Source: an uncultured Pelagibacteraceae bacterium
GTDB taxonomy: Bacteria > Pseudomonadota > Alphaproteobacteria > Pelagibacterales > Pelagibacteraceae
Assembly (NCBI GenBank): GCA_902521675.1
Contig: CABYSP010000012.1
Location: 1-32,713 of the forward strand
DNA length: 32,713 bases
Direction: 5' to 3'
In this document: in pieces, positions 16,891 to 25,022 of the stretch
Layout: each line of letters begins with the position of its first letter
Numbering within the stretch: the first letter of the stretch is position 1
Position numbers and translations under genes: made by a program
The notes under the pieces: generated by a model
The model's input: only the letters and a program-made list of their open reading frames with translations
Told to the model about the DNA's origin: nothing
Database searches by the model: none

Positions 16891-18146
16891 TGAGCAAAAT
16901 TTTAAAAGTAAAAGCACGTCAAGTTTTTGATAGTAGAGGAAATCCAACAGTAGAGGCAGAGGTTTATATAAAAAATAATAGCGCATCTGCTATTTGTCCT
17001 TCAGGCGCTTCTACAGGAACTTTTGAAGCTTTTGAAAAAAGAGATAAAAATAATAAACGGTATTTAGGAAAAAGCGTTTTAAGTGCAGTTAACTTAGTTA
17101 ACACAAAGATTTCAAAAAAATTAAAAGGACAAAGTATCCATAACCAAGAAAGAATTGATGCTTTATTAATTAACTTGGATGGTACAAGACAAAAAACTAA
17201 CTTAGGTGCTAATGCGATGTTAGCGGTTTCTATGGCTGTTAAAAAACTATCTGCAAAAGCAAAAAAATTACCTTTGTATAAAACTTTTTCTCAAAAAAAT
17301 AACTTTCAATTACCTTATCCATTAATGAACATTATTAATGGTGGAGCGCATGCAAATAATGGTCTTAGAATTCAAGAGTTTATGATTAGACCTGATCGAG
17401 CAAAAAGTTTTTCTGAGGCGATGCGGATTTGTTTCGTTGTTATTAAAAACTTAAGTAAATTAATTAAAGATAAAGGTTTATCAACTTCAGTAGGTGATGA
17501 AGGTGGTTTTGCACCCATGATCAGCAGTAACAATCAAGTTTTAGATTTAATTGTAAGTGCAATTAAAAAATCAGGATTTATTAATGGGAAAGATGTTTCT
17601 ATTTGTCTAGATGTAGCTGCTAATGAATTATTTAAAAAGAACAAATACTCTATTCATTCAAAAAGTTATATTTCAGTAGATAAATCAATTAAAGAATATC
17701 AAAAAATTATTAAAAAATATAAAATTAAGTCTATAGAGGATCCATTTGCTGAAAATGATTGGTTGGCATGGAATAAATTAATGAAATCAATAAATAGAGT
17801 TCAGATCGTTGGAGATGATTTGTATGTAACAAATCTTGAAAGATTAAAGAAAGGTTTCTTAAATATTTCTTCTAATTCTATCTTAATAAAACTAAATCAA
17901 ATTGGTACTGTTTCAGAAACGTTAGATGTAATTAAATTTGCTCAAACCATAGGATATAAAACAATTATATCTCATCGATCAGGTGATAGTGAGGATACGT
18001 TTATTGCTGATTTAGCAGTGGGCACTAATTCAAATCAAATTAAAACAGGATCTTTAGCTCGATCTGAAAGGGTTGCAAAATATAATCAATTAATCCGCAT
18101 TGAAGAAGAACTTGGAAAAAAAGCGAGGATGAATAAGATCAATTAA
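16890..18146 (+). CDS. eno: Enolase
   Basis: Enolase interconverts 2-phosphoglycerate and phosphoenolpyruvate. The 418 residues show ARQVFDSRGNPTVEAEV, PSGASTGTFEA, INGGAHANNGL, TSVGDEGGFAP, SIEDPFAENDW, GDDLYVTN, ILIKLNQIGT and SHRSGDSEDTFIADLAVG, which together give the metal ligands and the catalytic Lys. The start codon is GTG, sharing one base with the kdsA stop (TAGTG); MSKILKVKAR after it is the expected N-terminus. The product feeds PEP to KdsA upstream and to glycolysis. The stop overlaps ftsB by one base. Confidence 0.97.
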   Translation: MSKILKVKARQVFDSRGNPTVEAEVYIKNNSASAICPSGASTGTFEAFEKRDKNNKRYLGKSVLSAVNLVNTKISKKLKGQSIHNQERIDALLINLDGTRQKTNLGANAMLAVSMAVKKLSAKAKKLPLYKTFSQKNNFQLPYPLMNIINGGAHANNGLRIQEFMIRPDRAKSFSEAMRICFVVIKNLSKLIKDKGLSTSVGDEGGFAPMISSNNQVLDLIVSAIKKSGFINGKDVSICLDVAANELFKKNKYSIHSKSYISVDKSIKEYQKIIKKYKIKSIEDPFAENDWLAWNKLMKSINRVQIVGDDLYVTNLERLKKGFLNISSNSILIKLNQIGTVSETLDVIKFAQTIGYKTIISHRSGDSEDTFIADLAVGTNSNQIKTGSLARSERVAKYNQLIRIEEELGKKARMNKIN

Positions 18147-18448
18147 TGCTTCGATTGATAAAAAGAAATTATTTTTTATTAATATCAGTTTTTCTTATTT
18201 TTTATTTTAGTTTCAACTTAGTATCTGGAGAAAGAGGTCTTTTTTCTTATATAGAAAAAAAGGAACTTTTGTCTAACTTGAAAAAAGAAGAATTAACACT
18301 AACTAGTAAAATAGAAGATATGGATCATAAAAATTCACTTCTAAGTACTGATTTAGATCTTGATTATATTGAGACTTTAATTAGAGAACGATTTTTGTTT
18401 GGAAAAAAAAATGAGACAATTTATATAATTAAAAAAGATGACAAGTAG
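18146..18448 (+). CDS. ftsB: FtsB/DivIC-like septum formation protein
   Basis: A 100-residue protein with one N-terminal membrane segment (about residues 8-26). A predicted coiled coil follows (about 34-70, rich in Leu/Glu/Lys), ending with an [18 protein letters not shown] stretch that matches the C-terminal motif of FtsB/DivIC proteins. FtsB joins FtsL and FtsQ in the divisome. The eno-ftsB neighbourhood is widespread in proteobacteria. The stop lies inside lipA (11-base overlap, different frame). Confidence 0.88.
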   Translation: MLRLIKRNYFLLISVFLIFYFSFNLVSGERGLFSYIEKKELLSNLKKEELTLTSKIEDMDHKNSLLSTDLDLDYIETLIRERFLFGKKNETIYIIKKDDK

Positions 18449-19358
18449 ACATCCAGAAAAAGAAAACAAACCGATTAATCCAATTAAAAAAAAACCTGAA
18501 TGGATTAGATCTAAACTTACAAATAGTAAGGAATTCTTTTTAACCAAAACAATAGTAAATAATAACAATCTTGTAACTGTTTGTCAGGAAGCAAACTGCC
18601 CTAATATAACTGAATGTTGGAGTAAGCGACATGCAACTTTTATGATTATGGGAGACACTTGTACAAGAGCTTGTGCTTTTTGTGATGTTAAAACTGGTGT
18701 ACCAGGAAAATTAGATCAACTTGAACCTGTTAAGATTGCAGAAGCAGTAAAAAAATTAAATTTAAAACATGTTGTAATTACTTCAGTGGATAGAGATGAT
18801 TTAGATGACGGTGGATCAGAACATTTTTTTGAAGTGATTAATCAAACTAGAAAAAAAAACCCAAATACAACTATTGAGGTTTTAACACCTGATTTTTTAA
18901 GAAAAGGAGATGCTTATAAAAAAGTTTTAGATGCTAAACCAGATGTTTTTAATCATAATATCGAAACTGTTCCTAGTCTTTATTTAAAAGTTCGACCTGG
19001 ATCTAGATATTTTGCATCTTTAGAACTTTTGAAAAATGCAAAAAAAGTAAACAAAAATATTTTTACTAAATCGGGAATAATGGTTGGCTTAGGGGAGACA
19101 AGGGACGAAATTTTACAAGTCATGGATGATTTAAGAGCTGCAGATGTTGATTTCATAACGATTGGTCAATATTTACAACCATCAAGTAAACATTATCCAT
19201 TAGATAGATATTACACACCAAAAGAATTTGAAGATTTAGGAACAATAGCAAAAGCTAAAGGGTTTTTATTAGTGTCTTCATCTCCTTTAACTAGATCTTC
19301 ATATCATGCCGATGAAGATTTCGCAAAACTTCAACAAAACAGATTAAAAAATAATTAA
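18438..19358 (+). CDS. lipA: Lipoyl synthase LipA
   Basis: LipA inserts two sulfurs into protein-bound octanoyl groups to form lipoyl cofactors. It is a radical SAM enzyme: [13 protein letters not shown] gives the auxiliary Cys-x4-Cys-x5-Cys cluster, and [16 protein letters not shown] holds the Cys-x3-Cys-x2-Cys that binds the SAM cluster. The RSSYHADE end is typical. The N-terminal RHPEK motif is conserved in alphaproteobacterial LipA and supports the ATG at 18438, even though it lies 11 bases inside ftsB. The protein has 306 residues. The pdh and lpd genes I would expect between ftsB and lipA are missing. Confidence 0.97.
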   Translation: MTSRHPEKENKPINPIKKKPEWIRSKLTNSKEFFLTKTIVNNNNLVTVCQEANCPNITECWSKRHATFMIMGDTCTRACAFCDVKTGVPGKLDQLEPVKIAEAVKKLNLKHVVITSVDRDDLDDGGSEHFFEVINQTRKKNPNTTIEVLTPDFLRKGDAYKKVLDAKPDVFNHNIETVPSLYLKVRPGSRYFASLELLKNAKKVNKNIFTKSGIMVGLGETRDEILQVMDDLRAADVDFITIGQYLQPSSKHYPLDRYYTPKEFEDLGTIAKAKGFLLVSSSPLTRSSYHADEDFAKLQQNRLKNN

Positions 19359-19813
19359 TGCCAAAAGCATCAGTTAAGAGATTAATTGATAACAGAAAAG
19401 ATAAACTAATTGAGTTTGTTTTAGATATTGAAAAATATCCAGAATTTATTCCTTTCTGTGATAATTCAAAAGTTTATGAGAGACGTGATAATGGTGACAG
19501 CATAAATATAATTGCTGATCTTACAATAGGGAAGGGGCCGTTTAAGGATACATTTAAAAGTGACGTTAAATTAAATAAAAAAACTGATCATATTCATGTT
19601 GTTAATCTTGGTGGACCATTAAATCATTTGGAAAATAATTGGAAATTTAATGAAGTAGGAAATGATACTGAAGGTTATAAAACAGAAGTTTTATTTGACA
19701 TTGATTTTGAAATCGAAAATAAGTTTTTAAATATTTTAATGACTAAATCTTTTCAATTTGGTTTAGAAAAGATAGCAGATGCGTTTCAAAAAAGAGCTGA
19801 AAGTATTAAATAA
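19358..19813 (+). CDS. Coq10/RatA-type START-domain protein (ubiquinone-binding)
   Basis: A 151-residue single-domain SRPBCC protein of the Coq10/RatA family. Landmarks are FVLDIEKYPEFIPFC near residue 25 and GPLNHLENNWKF near residue 88, with a C-terminal helix. Alphaproteobacterial members are thought to bind ubiquinone or its precursors and aid respiration. RatA of E. coli was also reported as a ribosome-associated toxin, which is less likely here given the lipA neighbourhood. It overlaps the lipA stop by one base and the convergent cinA gene by eight bases. Confidence 0.85.
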   Translation: MPKASVKRLIDNRKDKLIEFVLDIEKYPEFIPFCDNSKVYERRDNGDSINIIADLTIGKGPFKDTFKSDVKLNKKTDHIHVVNLGGPLNHLENNWKFNEVGNDTEGYKTEVLFDIDFEIENKFLNILMTKSFQFGLEKIADAFQKRAESIK

Positions 19814-20270
19814 TTTTACTGAGTATCTTAATTACGGTACGAACTGTTGATTTTTGAATTGAATTACGATTTTTTGATTTAAATTTATTTTCTTTAATAA
19901 TCAAATTTTTACCTTTTTTAATACCAATATAAACAAGACCAACTGGTTTTTCTTTTGAACCTCCACCTGGACCAGCAATTCCTGTTATGGAGACATTGAT
20001 TTTACTTTTTGAAATTTTAGATAAATTTTGAACCATTGCCTTACAACACTCATCGCTTACCGCACCATATTTTCTAATAATATTTTTATTAACTTTTAAT
20101 ATCTTTATTTTAGCTTCATTAGAGTAAGTGGTCAGACCCATTTGAAAATATTTTGATGAATTAGCTAATTTAGTCAAATTATGAGCCAGTAATCCACCTG
20201 TACAAGACTCAGCTAAGGATATAGTTAATTTTTTTTTAATTAATTTTTTATGTATTAATTGAATTCTCAT
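19806..20270 (-). CDS. CinA C-terminal domain protein (nicotinamide-nucleotide amidase, PncC-type)
   Basis: The 154-residue protein is a stand-alone CinA C-terminal domain. Its landmarks are LAESCTGGLLAHNLT (nucleophilic Ser region), GLTTYSNEAKIKIL, VSITGIAGPGGGSKEKPVGLVYIG. Such proteins deamidate NMN to nicotinate mononucleotide in NAD salvage. The N-terminal MoaB-like domain of full CinA is absent, as in many alphaproteobacteria. The start shares one base with the pgpA stop. The gene converges on the Coq10-like gene with an eight-base overlap and no terminator. Confidence 0.9.
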   Translation of the reverse strand: MRIQLIHKKLIKKKLTISLAESCTGGLLAHNLTKLANSSKYFQMGLTTYSNEAKIKILKVNKNIIRKYGAVSDECCKAMVQNLSKISKSKINVSITGIAGPGGGSKEKPVGLVYIGIKKGKNLIIKENKFKSKNRNSIQKSTVRTVIKILSKII

Positions 20271-20761
20271 TAGAATTTTAAACTTATTAAATATATTAAT
20301 AACATCGAATATAATCCTGCCATTATATCATCCATAATTATTCCAAAATAGTTCTTATGGTTTTTATCAAAATAACTTACTGGAAAAGGTTTTAGGATGT
20401 CAAAAAATCTAAAAAAAACAAAAGATAAAATATAATAAATTTCAATTGAAATACTTATTTGATTATTTTGATTTAAATATAATAACAAAATTAAAGGCAT
20501 GGATTGTCCTAAAACCTCATCGATTACTATTTGTCTTGGATCTTTATTTTTAAATTCAGATTCTGAGTCTCTTACGGCATAAAATGAATAAAAGAATAAA
20601 AGTATAAAAAAAATAATTGAAAACTTAAGATCTGTGTAACCTAAAATTTCATAAGCAATATAAATAAAAACAGTTGTTATACCAGAGGTTACGGTTCCAG
20701 GAATTTTGGTTAAATACCCATATCCAAAGAAAGTAGATAACAAAATATTTATTTTTTTCAT
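20270..20761 (-). CDS. pgpA: Phosphatidylglycerophosphatase A
   Basis: PgpA removes the phosphate from phosphatidylglycerol phosphate in phospholipid synthesis. The protein shows FGYGYLTKIPGTVTSG near the start and the acidic core IVIDEVLGQ, with several membrane segments. A further in-frame ATG lies five codons upstream (20776). The one at 20761 overlaps the ispDF stop as ATGA, which fits coupled translation, so I use it (163 residues). The order ispDF-pgpA-cinA agrees with the conserved alphaproteobacterial neighbourhood. Confidence 0.92.
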   Translation of the reverse strand: MKKINILLSTFFGYGYLTKIPGTVTSGITTVFIYIAYEILGYTDLKFSIIFFILLFFYSFYAVRDSESEFKNKDPRQIVIDEVLGQSMPLILLLYLNQNNQISISIEIYYILSFVFFRFFDILKPFPVSYFDKNHKNYFGIIMDDIMAGLYSMLLIYLISLKF

Positions 20762-21858
20762 TGCGTTATTGAGCAAATAACTTCACAAGCTATTGCTTTT
20801 TCCTTTCCAATTAACCCAAGTTTTTCTACTGTTTTACCTTTAAGGTTAATTAATTCTTTATCAATATTTAATAAACTAGATAAAGATTTTATTATTTTAT
20901 CACGATACCTTGAAACTTTTGGTTGTTGGCATATTAAATTTATATCTAAATTATTAATATAAAAGTCATTAGTATTTAATATCTTAACAATAGGTTTTAG
21001 CATTTTAGGAGATCTAATATTTTTATATTTTTTTTGATTATCTGGAAAAAAAGTACCAATATCTTTTTTTCTCATGGCCCCAAGAAGAGAGTCTATTATT
21101 GAGTGAATAATCACATCTCCATCCGAATGTCCCTTAAGCCCAGAATGATAAGGAATTCTTATACCACCTAAAAAAAGTTTTTTCCCTTTTATTAATCTAT
21201 GAATATCAAAACCAATGCCAAAATAAGTTTTATTAGCATAAATATCTTCTTTAAATGTAATTTTATTATTTAAATTTTCTCCTTTAATAAATTTAATTTT
21301 TAAATTGTTTTCAATAAATAATGTTGCTTCATCAGTAATTTTATTTTTTTGTTTATTTGAAAGAATATATAAATTTTTAAATTTAAATGCTTGGGGAGTT
21401 TGTGTTAGAATTGAATTATTTCGATTTAGGTTAAAGAGTTGTTTTTTTACCTTGTATTTAATGGAGTCTTTTGAATTTATGTAAGGTATTACTGCTTTGT
21501 TGTTTTTTAGTGATTTAAGTAGAGTTTTTAAAAGTTTGATTGTGAAATTCGGTCTAGCAGCATCATGAATTAAAACGTTTTCAGGTTTAAATTTTTTTAT
21601 ATGTTTTAATGCTCTTAAAGAAGAATCAGACCTTTCTTTTCCACCTTTAATAATTGATACATTTTTGGGAAATTTTTCTATAATATTTTTTTTATTATTT
21701 ACGACCAATATAATTTTTTTAAACAGCTTTGATTTCATTGCTTTTTCTAAAGAATGTTTAAAAAGAGCCTTGTTTTTATAAATATTGAATTGCTTTGGTT
21801 TATTTGAATTAAATCTTTTGCTTTGTCCTGATGCTAGTATTATAAAATAATTATTCAT
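20758..21858 (-). CDS. ispDF: Bifunctional IspD-IspF isoprenoid enzyme
   Basis: This fusion covers two steps of the MEP isoprenoid pathway: IspD (CDP-ME synthesis) and IspF (MEcPP synthesis). Residues 1 to about 208 form the cytidylyltransferase, with ILASGQSKRF, PKQF, LIHDAARPN and LTQTPQAF. Residues about 212-366 form IspF, with GIGFDIHRL and GHSDGDVIIHSIIDSLLGAM (metal-binding Asp/His ligands) plus DIGTFFPD. The IspD-IspF fusion is typical of alphaproteobacteria. Its start is only 24 bases from the divergent ntrY start, so its promoter probably overlaps ntrY sequence. The pgpA start overlaps its stop. Confidence 0.97.
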   Translation of the reverse strand: MNNYFIILASGQSKRFNSNKPKQFNIYKNKALFKHSLEKAMKSKLFKKIILVVNNKKNIIEKFPKNVSIIKGGKERSDSSLRALKHIKKFKPENVLIHDAARPNFTIKLLKTLLKSLKNNKAVIPYINSKDSIKYKVKKQLFNLNRNNSILTQTPQAFKFKNLYILSNKQKNKITDEATLFIENNLKIKFIKGENLNNKITFKEDIYANKTYFGIGFDIHRLIKGKKLFLGGIRIPYHSGLKGHSDGDVIIHSIIDSLLGAMRKKDIGTFFPDNQKKYKNIRSPKMLKPIVKILNTNDFYINNLDINLICQQPKVSRYRDKIIKSLSSLLNIDKELINLKGKTVEKLGLIGKEKAIACEVICSITQ

Positions 21859-21882
21859 TTATATGGTAGTTTTTATATTCAA

Positions 21883-23667
21883 ATGTACGAATTTATTAAA
21901 AAAAATATATATCTAATAATATTATTTATTATCACATTATCGATAGGTTTTTTAACCTTTTTAACTTTTATTGATAAAGGATTTATTGAATTATCAGATC
22001 AAAATTTACAAATTTTATTAGTTCTAAATATTGTTCTTTTAATAGCACTTTTTATTTTTATTTTTATTGAGATTAGGAACGCAATTAAAAATGATATTGA
22101 TAAAGATGGTTTAAAATCTAATAAAAAATATATTACATACTTTGGTTTATTTACTTTAATTCCATCAGTATTAATTTCAATATTTTCACTCTTTTTATTC
22201 TATTTTGCTTTAGAGAAGTATTTTGACAAAAAAGTTACCACAGTTGTGAATAACTCTTATGAATTAGCAAGGAATTATGTTGAAGAAATTAGAAATAAAA
22301 TTCAATCGGATATTGTTTTGATAGCCTTTGATACCAATAAAAGTAAAAAATTTTTAAATGATAATCAAAATGAATATAAGAGATTTTTAAATACACAAAA
22401 ATTGATAAGAGACGTTGATGAGGTACATGTAATAGATATTAATAAAAAACTTTTATTTTCAACTTTAAAAGATGATCAACAATATGTCCCTCCAGTTGAT
22501 AGAGCTTTAAACTTGGTTTTGGATGACGATCGTCCTTTAAAGATTATTAACGCACCAGAAAATATTTCTGCAGCTATAATGAGATTGCAAAATTTTAAAG
22601 ATAGATTTTTGTATGTAGTTAAGTATCTAGACAAGGATATTTCTAAATATTTAACTGAGTCTCAAGAAGCTATTAATTTTTATTATACAGTTGAAGAAAA
22701 AAGTACAGGAATTAAAATCTCATTTGCTATTATTTATATTATTGTTGTCAGCGTTTTATTATTTGTCTCTATATCTATCGCTATTAGATTTTCATCAAGG
22801 TTTTTTAGATCTATAAATAACTTAATTCTTGCCTCAACATCCATTGGACAAGGAAATTTTAATGCAAAAGTTCCTGAGGTTAAGACAGATAAAGATTTAG
22901 AAACCTTGAATAAAAACTTTAACTTGATGATAGACAGACTGAAAAGCCAGCAAGAAAAGTTAATCATAAATGAAAGACATGAGGCTTGGGGAAGTCTTGC
23001 TAGAAAACTTGCTCATGAAATTAAAAATCCACTTACTCCAATTCAATTAACTATAGATAGATTAAAAAATAAATATTCTAAACAATTACAAGAAAGTGAA
23101 ATTGAGAATTTTAAAGATAATTTAAAAGTAATAAATAACCAAATTAAACAAATCGAAAAATTGGTTAATGAATTTTCTGACTTTGCAAGAATGCCTAAAC
23201 CAATATTTAGTAAGAATAATTTAGTAGATATAATTCATGAAAATATAAATTTGCTAAAAGAATTAGATAATTCTATTGATATCGCCTTTAAAAAAGATTT
23301 TGATAAAATTATGTTAGAGAGTGATAAAGAACAAATAAGTAGAGTTTTTTTAAATTTGATAAAGAATTCTATAGAAAGTATTAATCAAAAATCCCAAAAC
23401 AATAACAATTTCAACAAAAAAATTACTATTGAACTTACCCAAGATGATAGCCACATTAAATCAACTATTGAAGATAATGGTGTTGGTTTTAATGAATTAA
23501 AAGATAATATTAAAAATATACTTAATCCTTATTTCACAACTAAGAAAAATGGAACTGGTTTAGGATTGTCAATAGTTAATAAAATAATTAATGATCACAA
23601 TGGGAAAATTGATTTTATACCAATTAAAAATGGTGCAAAGATTAATATTACATTTTTAAAACAATAA
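21883..23667 (+). CDS. ntrY: NtrY-type membrane sensor histidine kinase
   Basis: NtrY-type kinases sense nitrogen or redox state and phosphorylate NtrX. The 594 residues begin with three membrane segments (about 9-31, 42-64, 84-106), then a periplasmic region (to about 278) and a fourth segment (about 279-303). A HAMP-like linker (about 304-355) follows. The HisKA region has the phosphorylated His378 in ARKLAHEIKNPLTP; the ATPase domain has NLIKNSIES (N-box), EDNGVGF (G1) and GTGLGLSIVN (G2). All catalytic motifs look intact. HisKA follows HAMP almost directly, with no room for the PAS domain usual in NtrY. The stop overlaps the ntrX start by one base. Confidence 0.92.
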   Translation: MYEFIKKNIYLIILFIITLSIGFLTFLTFIDKGFIELSDQNLQILLVLNIVLLIALFIFIFIEIRNAIKNDIDKDGLKSNKKYITYFGLFTLIPSVLISIFSLFLFYFALEKYFDKKVTTVVNNSYELARNYVEEIRNKIQSDIVLIAFDTNKSKKFLNDNQNEYKRFLNTQKLIRDVDEVHVIDINKKLLFSTLKDDQQYVPPVDRALNLVLDDDRPLKIINAPENISAAIMRLQNFKDRFLYVVKYLDKDISKYLTESQEAINFYYTVEEKSTGIKISFAIIYIIVVSVLLFVSISIAIRFSSRFFRSINNLILASTSIGQGNFNAKVPEVKTDKDLETLNKNFNLMIDRLKSQQEKLIINERHEAWGSLARKLAHEIKNPLTPIQLTIDRLKNKYSKQLQESEIENFKDNLKVINNQIKQIEKLVNEFSDFARMPKPIFSKNNLVDIIHENINLLKELDNSIDIAFKKDFDKIMLESDKEQISRVFLNLIKNSIESINQKSQNNNNFNKKITIELTQDDSHIKSTIEDNGVGFNELKDNIKNILNPYFTTKKNGTGLGLSIVNKIINDHNGKIDFIPIKNGAKINITFLKQ

Positions 23668-25022
23668 TGAATGAAGAAATTTTAATAGTAGACGATAATG
23701 CTGACATCAGAAATATAATTAACGAATTAATTATAGATGCTGGTTATAAAACTCGTTTAGCTGCAAATTACAACCAAGCACTTGCTGAAATAGATAAAAA
23801 ATTACCTGATGTTGCAATTCTTGATGTTAAATTGGATAAGGGAGACAATGATGGTATTGAACTTCTTTCACATATTAAATCCAAAAATATAGATATTCCT
23901 GTTATAATTATTTCTGGACATGCTAATATTGAAATGGCTGTTAAATCATTACAACACGGTGCTTTTGAATTTATAGAAAAACCATTCGACCAAGAAAGAT
24001 TACTTAATTTTATTAAAAGAGCAGTTGAAAACTTTAATTTAAAAAAACAAAATAGAGAATATGAGAGTAAATTATTTTCGTCTTATGAATTAATTGGAAA
24101 TAGCAAAAATATAGTAAATATAATTGATCAAATAAAAAAAATATCAGTCACTGAAAGCAGAGTATTTATAAGTGGGCCCTCAGGTTCAGGGAAAGAATTA
24201 ATTGCTAGAAAAATCCATAAAGCTTCTAATAGAGGTAAAAATCCATTTATTGTTTTAAATGGTGCTTTACTAGATATTAATAAGTATGAATTAGAATTAT
24301 TTGGTGAAGAAAAGGAGAATGGGTCTATATCATATGGTGCACTTGAAAAAGCAAATAAAGGTACATTATTAATAGATCAAGTTTCAGAAATTCCATTAGA
24401 TATACAATCTAAAATATTAAGAGTTTTAACAGATCAAAAATTTAAAAGAGTTAATGGAGCTAATGACGTAAGTGTGGATGTAAGATTAATTTGCTCATCA
24501 AGCAAAGACTTGAAGAGAGAAATAGAAATTGGAAATTTCAGAGAAGATTTATTTCATAGAATTAATGTTTTTGAGATAAATATTGAACCATTAAATCAAA
24601 GAATTTCAGATATACCTTTGTTAATAAAATATTTTTCCAAAAAAATATGTGATAATTACAAAATTAAAGAATTAGACATTGATGAAAATAATAGCTATAT
24701 ACTAAATCATAATTGGCATGGTAACGTCAGAGAATTAAGAAATTTAATTGAGAGAATTGCAATATTGCAACCAGATTCAAAAGATAAAATTTCGAATATA
24801 ATTAAGGAGTCTTTAAAAAATACAAATTTTGATGATCAATTAGCTGAAAATAGCCTATCTGTGCCATTAAAAGAAGCTAGAGAAAAGTTTGAAAAAGAGT
24901 ATTTAACTATTCAATTAAAAAAATTTAATGGAAATATTTCAAAAACAGCAAATTTTGTTGGAATGGAAAGAAGTGCATTACACAGAAAATTAAAAGGTTT
25001 AGGCATCAAAGAATTTAATTAG
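23667..25022 (+). CDS. ntrX: NtrX-type response regulator with altered AAA+ domain
   Basis: A 451-residue regulator with receiver, AAA+ and Fis-type DNA-binding domains. The receiver (1-120) keeps Asp9, Asp10, phospho-acceptor Asp53, Ser83 and Lys105. The AAA+ domain has Walker A GPSGSGKE (170-177) and FREDLFHRINVF, the arginine-finger region. The sigma54-contacting GAFTGA loop expected near residues 214-225 is absent. The Walker B segment reads LLIDQVSEIP, with Gln238 where Glu is usual. The C-terminal helix-turn-helix (GNISKTANFVGMERSALHRK) is intact. I infer a DNA-binding regulator that does not drive sigma54 polymerase and may not hydrolyse ATP. trkA follows with no gap. Confidence 0.93.
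   Translation: MNEEILIVDDNADIRNIINELIIDAGYKTRLAANYNQALAEIDKKLPDVAILDVKLDKGDNDGIELLSHIKSKNIDIPVIIISGHANIEMAVKSLQHGAFEFIEKPFDQERLLNFIKRAVENFNLKKQNREYESKLFSSYELIGNSKNIVNIIDQIKKISVTESRVFISGPSGSGKELIARKIHKASNRGKNPFIVLNGALLDINKYELELFGEEKENGSISYGALEKANKGTLLIDQVSEIPLDIQSKILRVLTDQKFKRVNGANDVSVDVRLICSSSKDLKREIEIGNFREDLFHRINVFEINIEPLNQRISDIPLLIKYFSKKICDNYKIKELDIDENNSYILNHNWHGNVRELRNLIERIAILQPDSKDKISNIIKESLKNTNFDDQLAENSLSVPLKEAREKFEKEYLTIQLKKFNGNISKTANFVGMERSALHRKLKGLGIKEFN

Noticed and set aside
22021-22036. GTTC...GTTC pair inside ntrY resembling an SOS box
   Set aside because: The spacer is eight bases rather than seven, and it sits about 140 bases inside the coding sequence.
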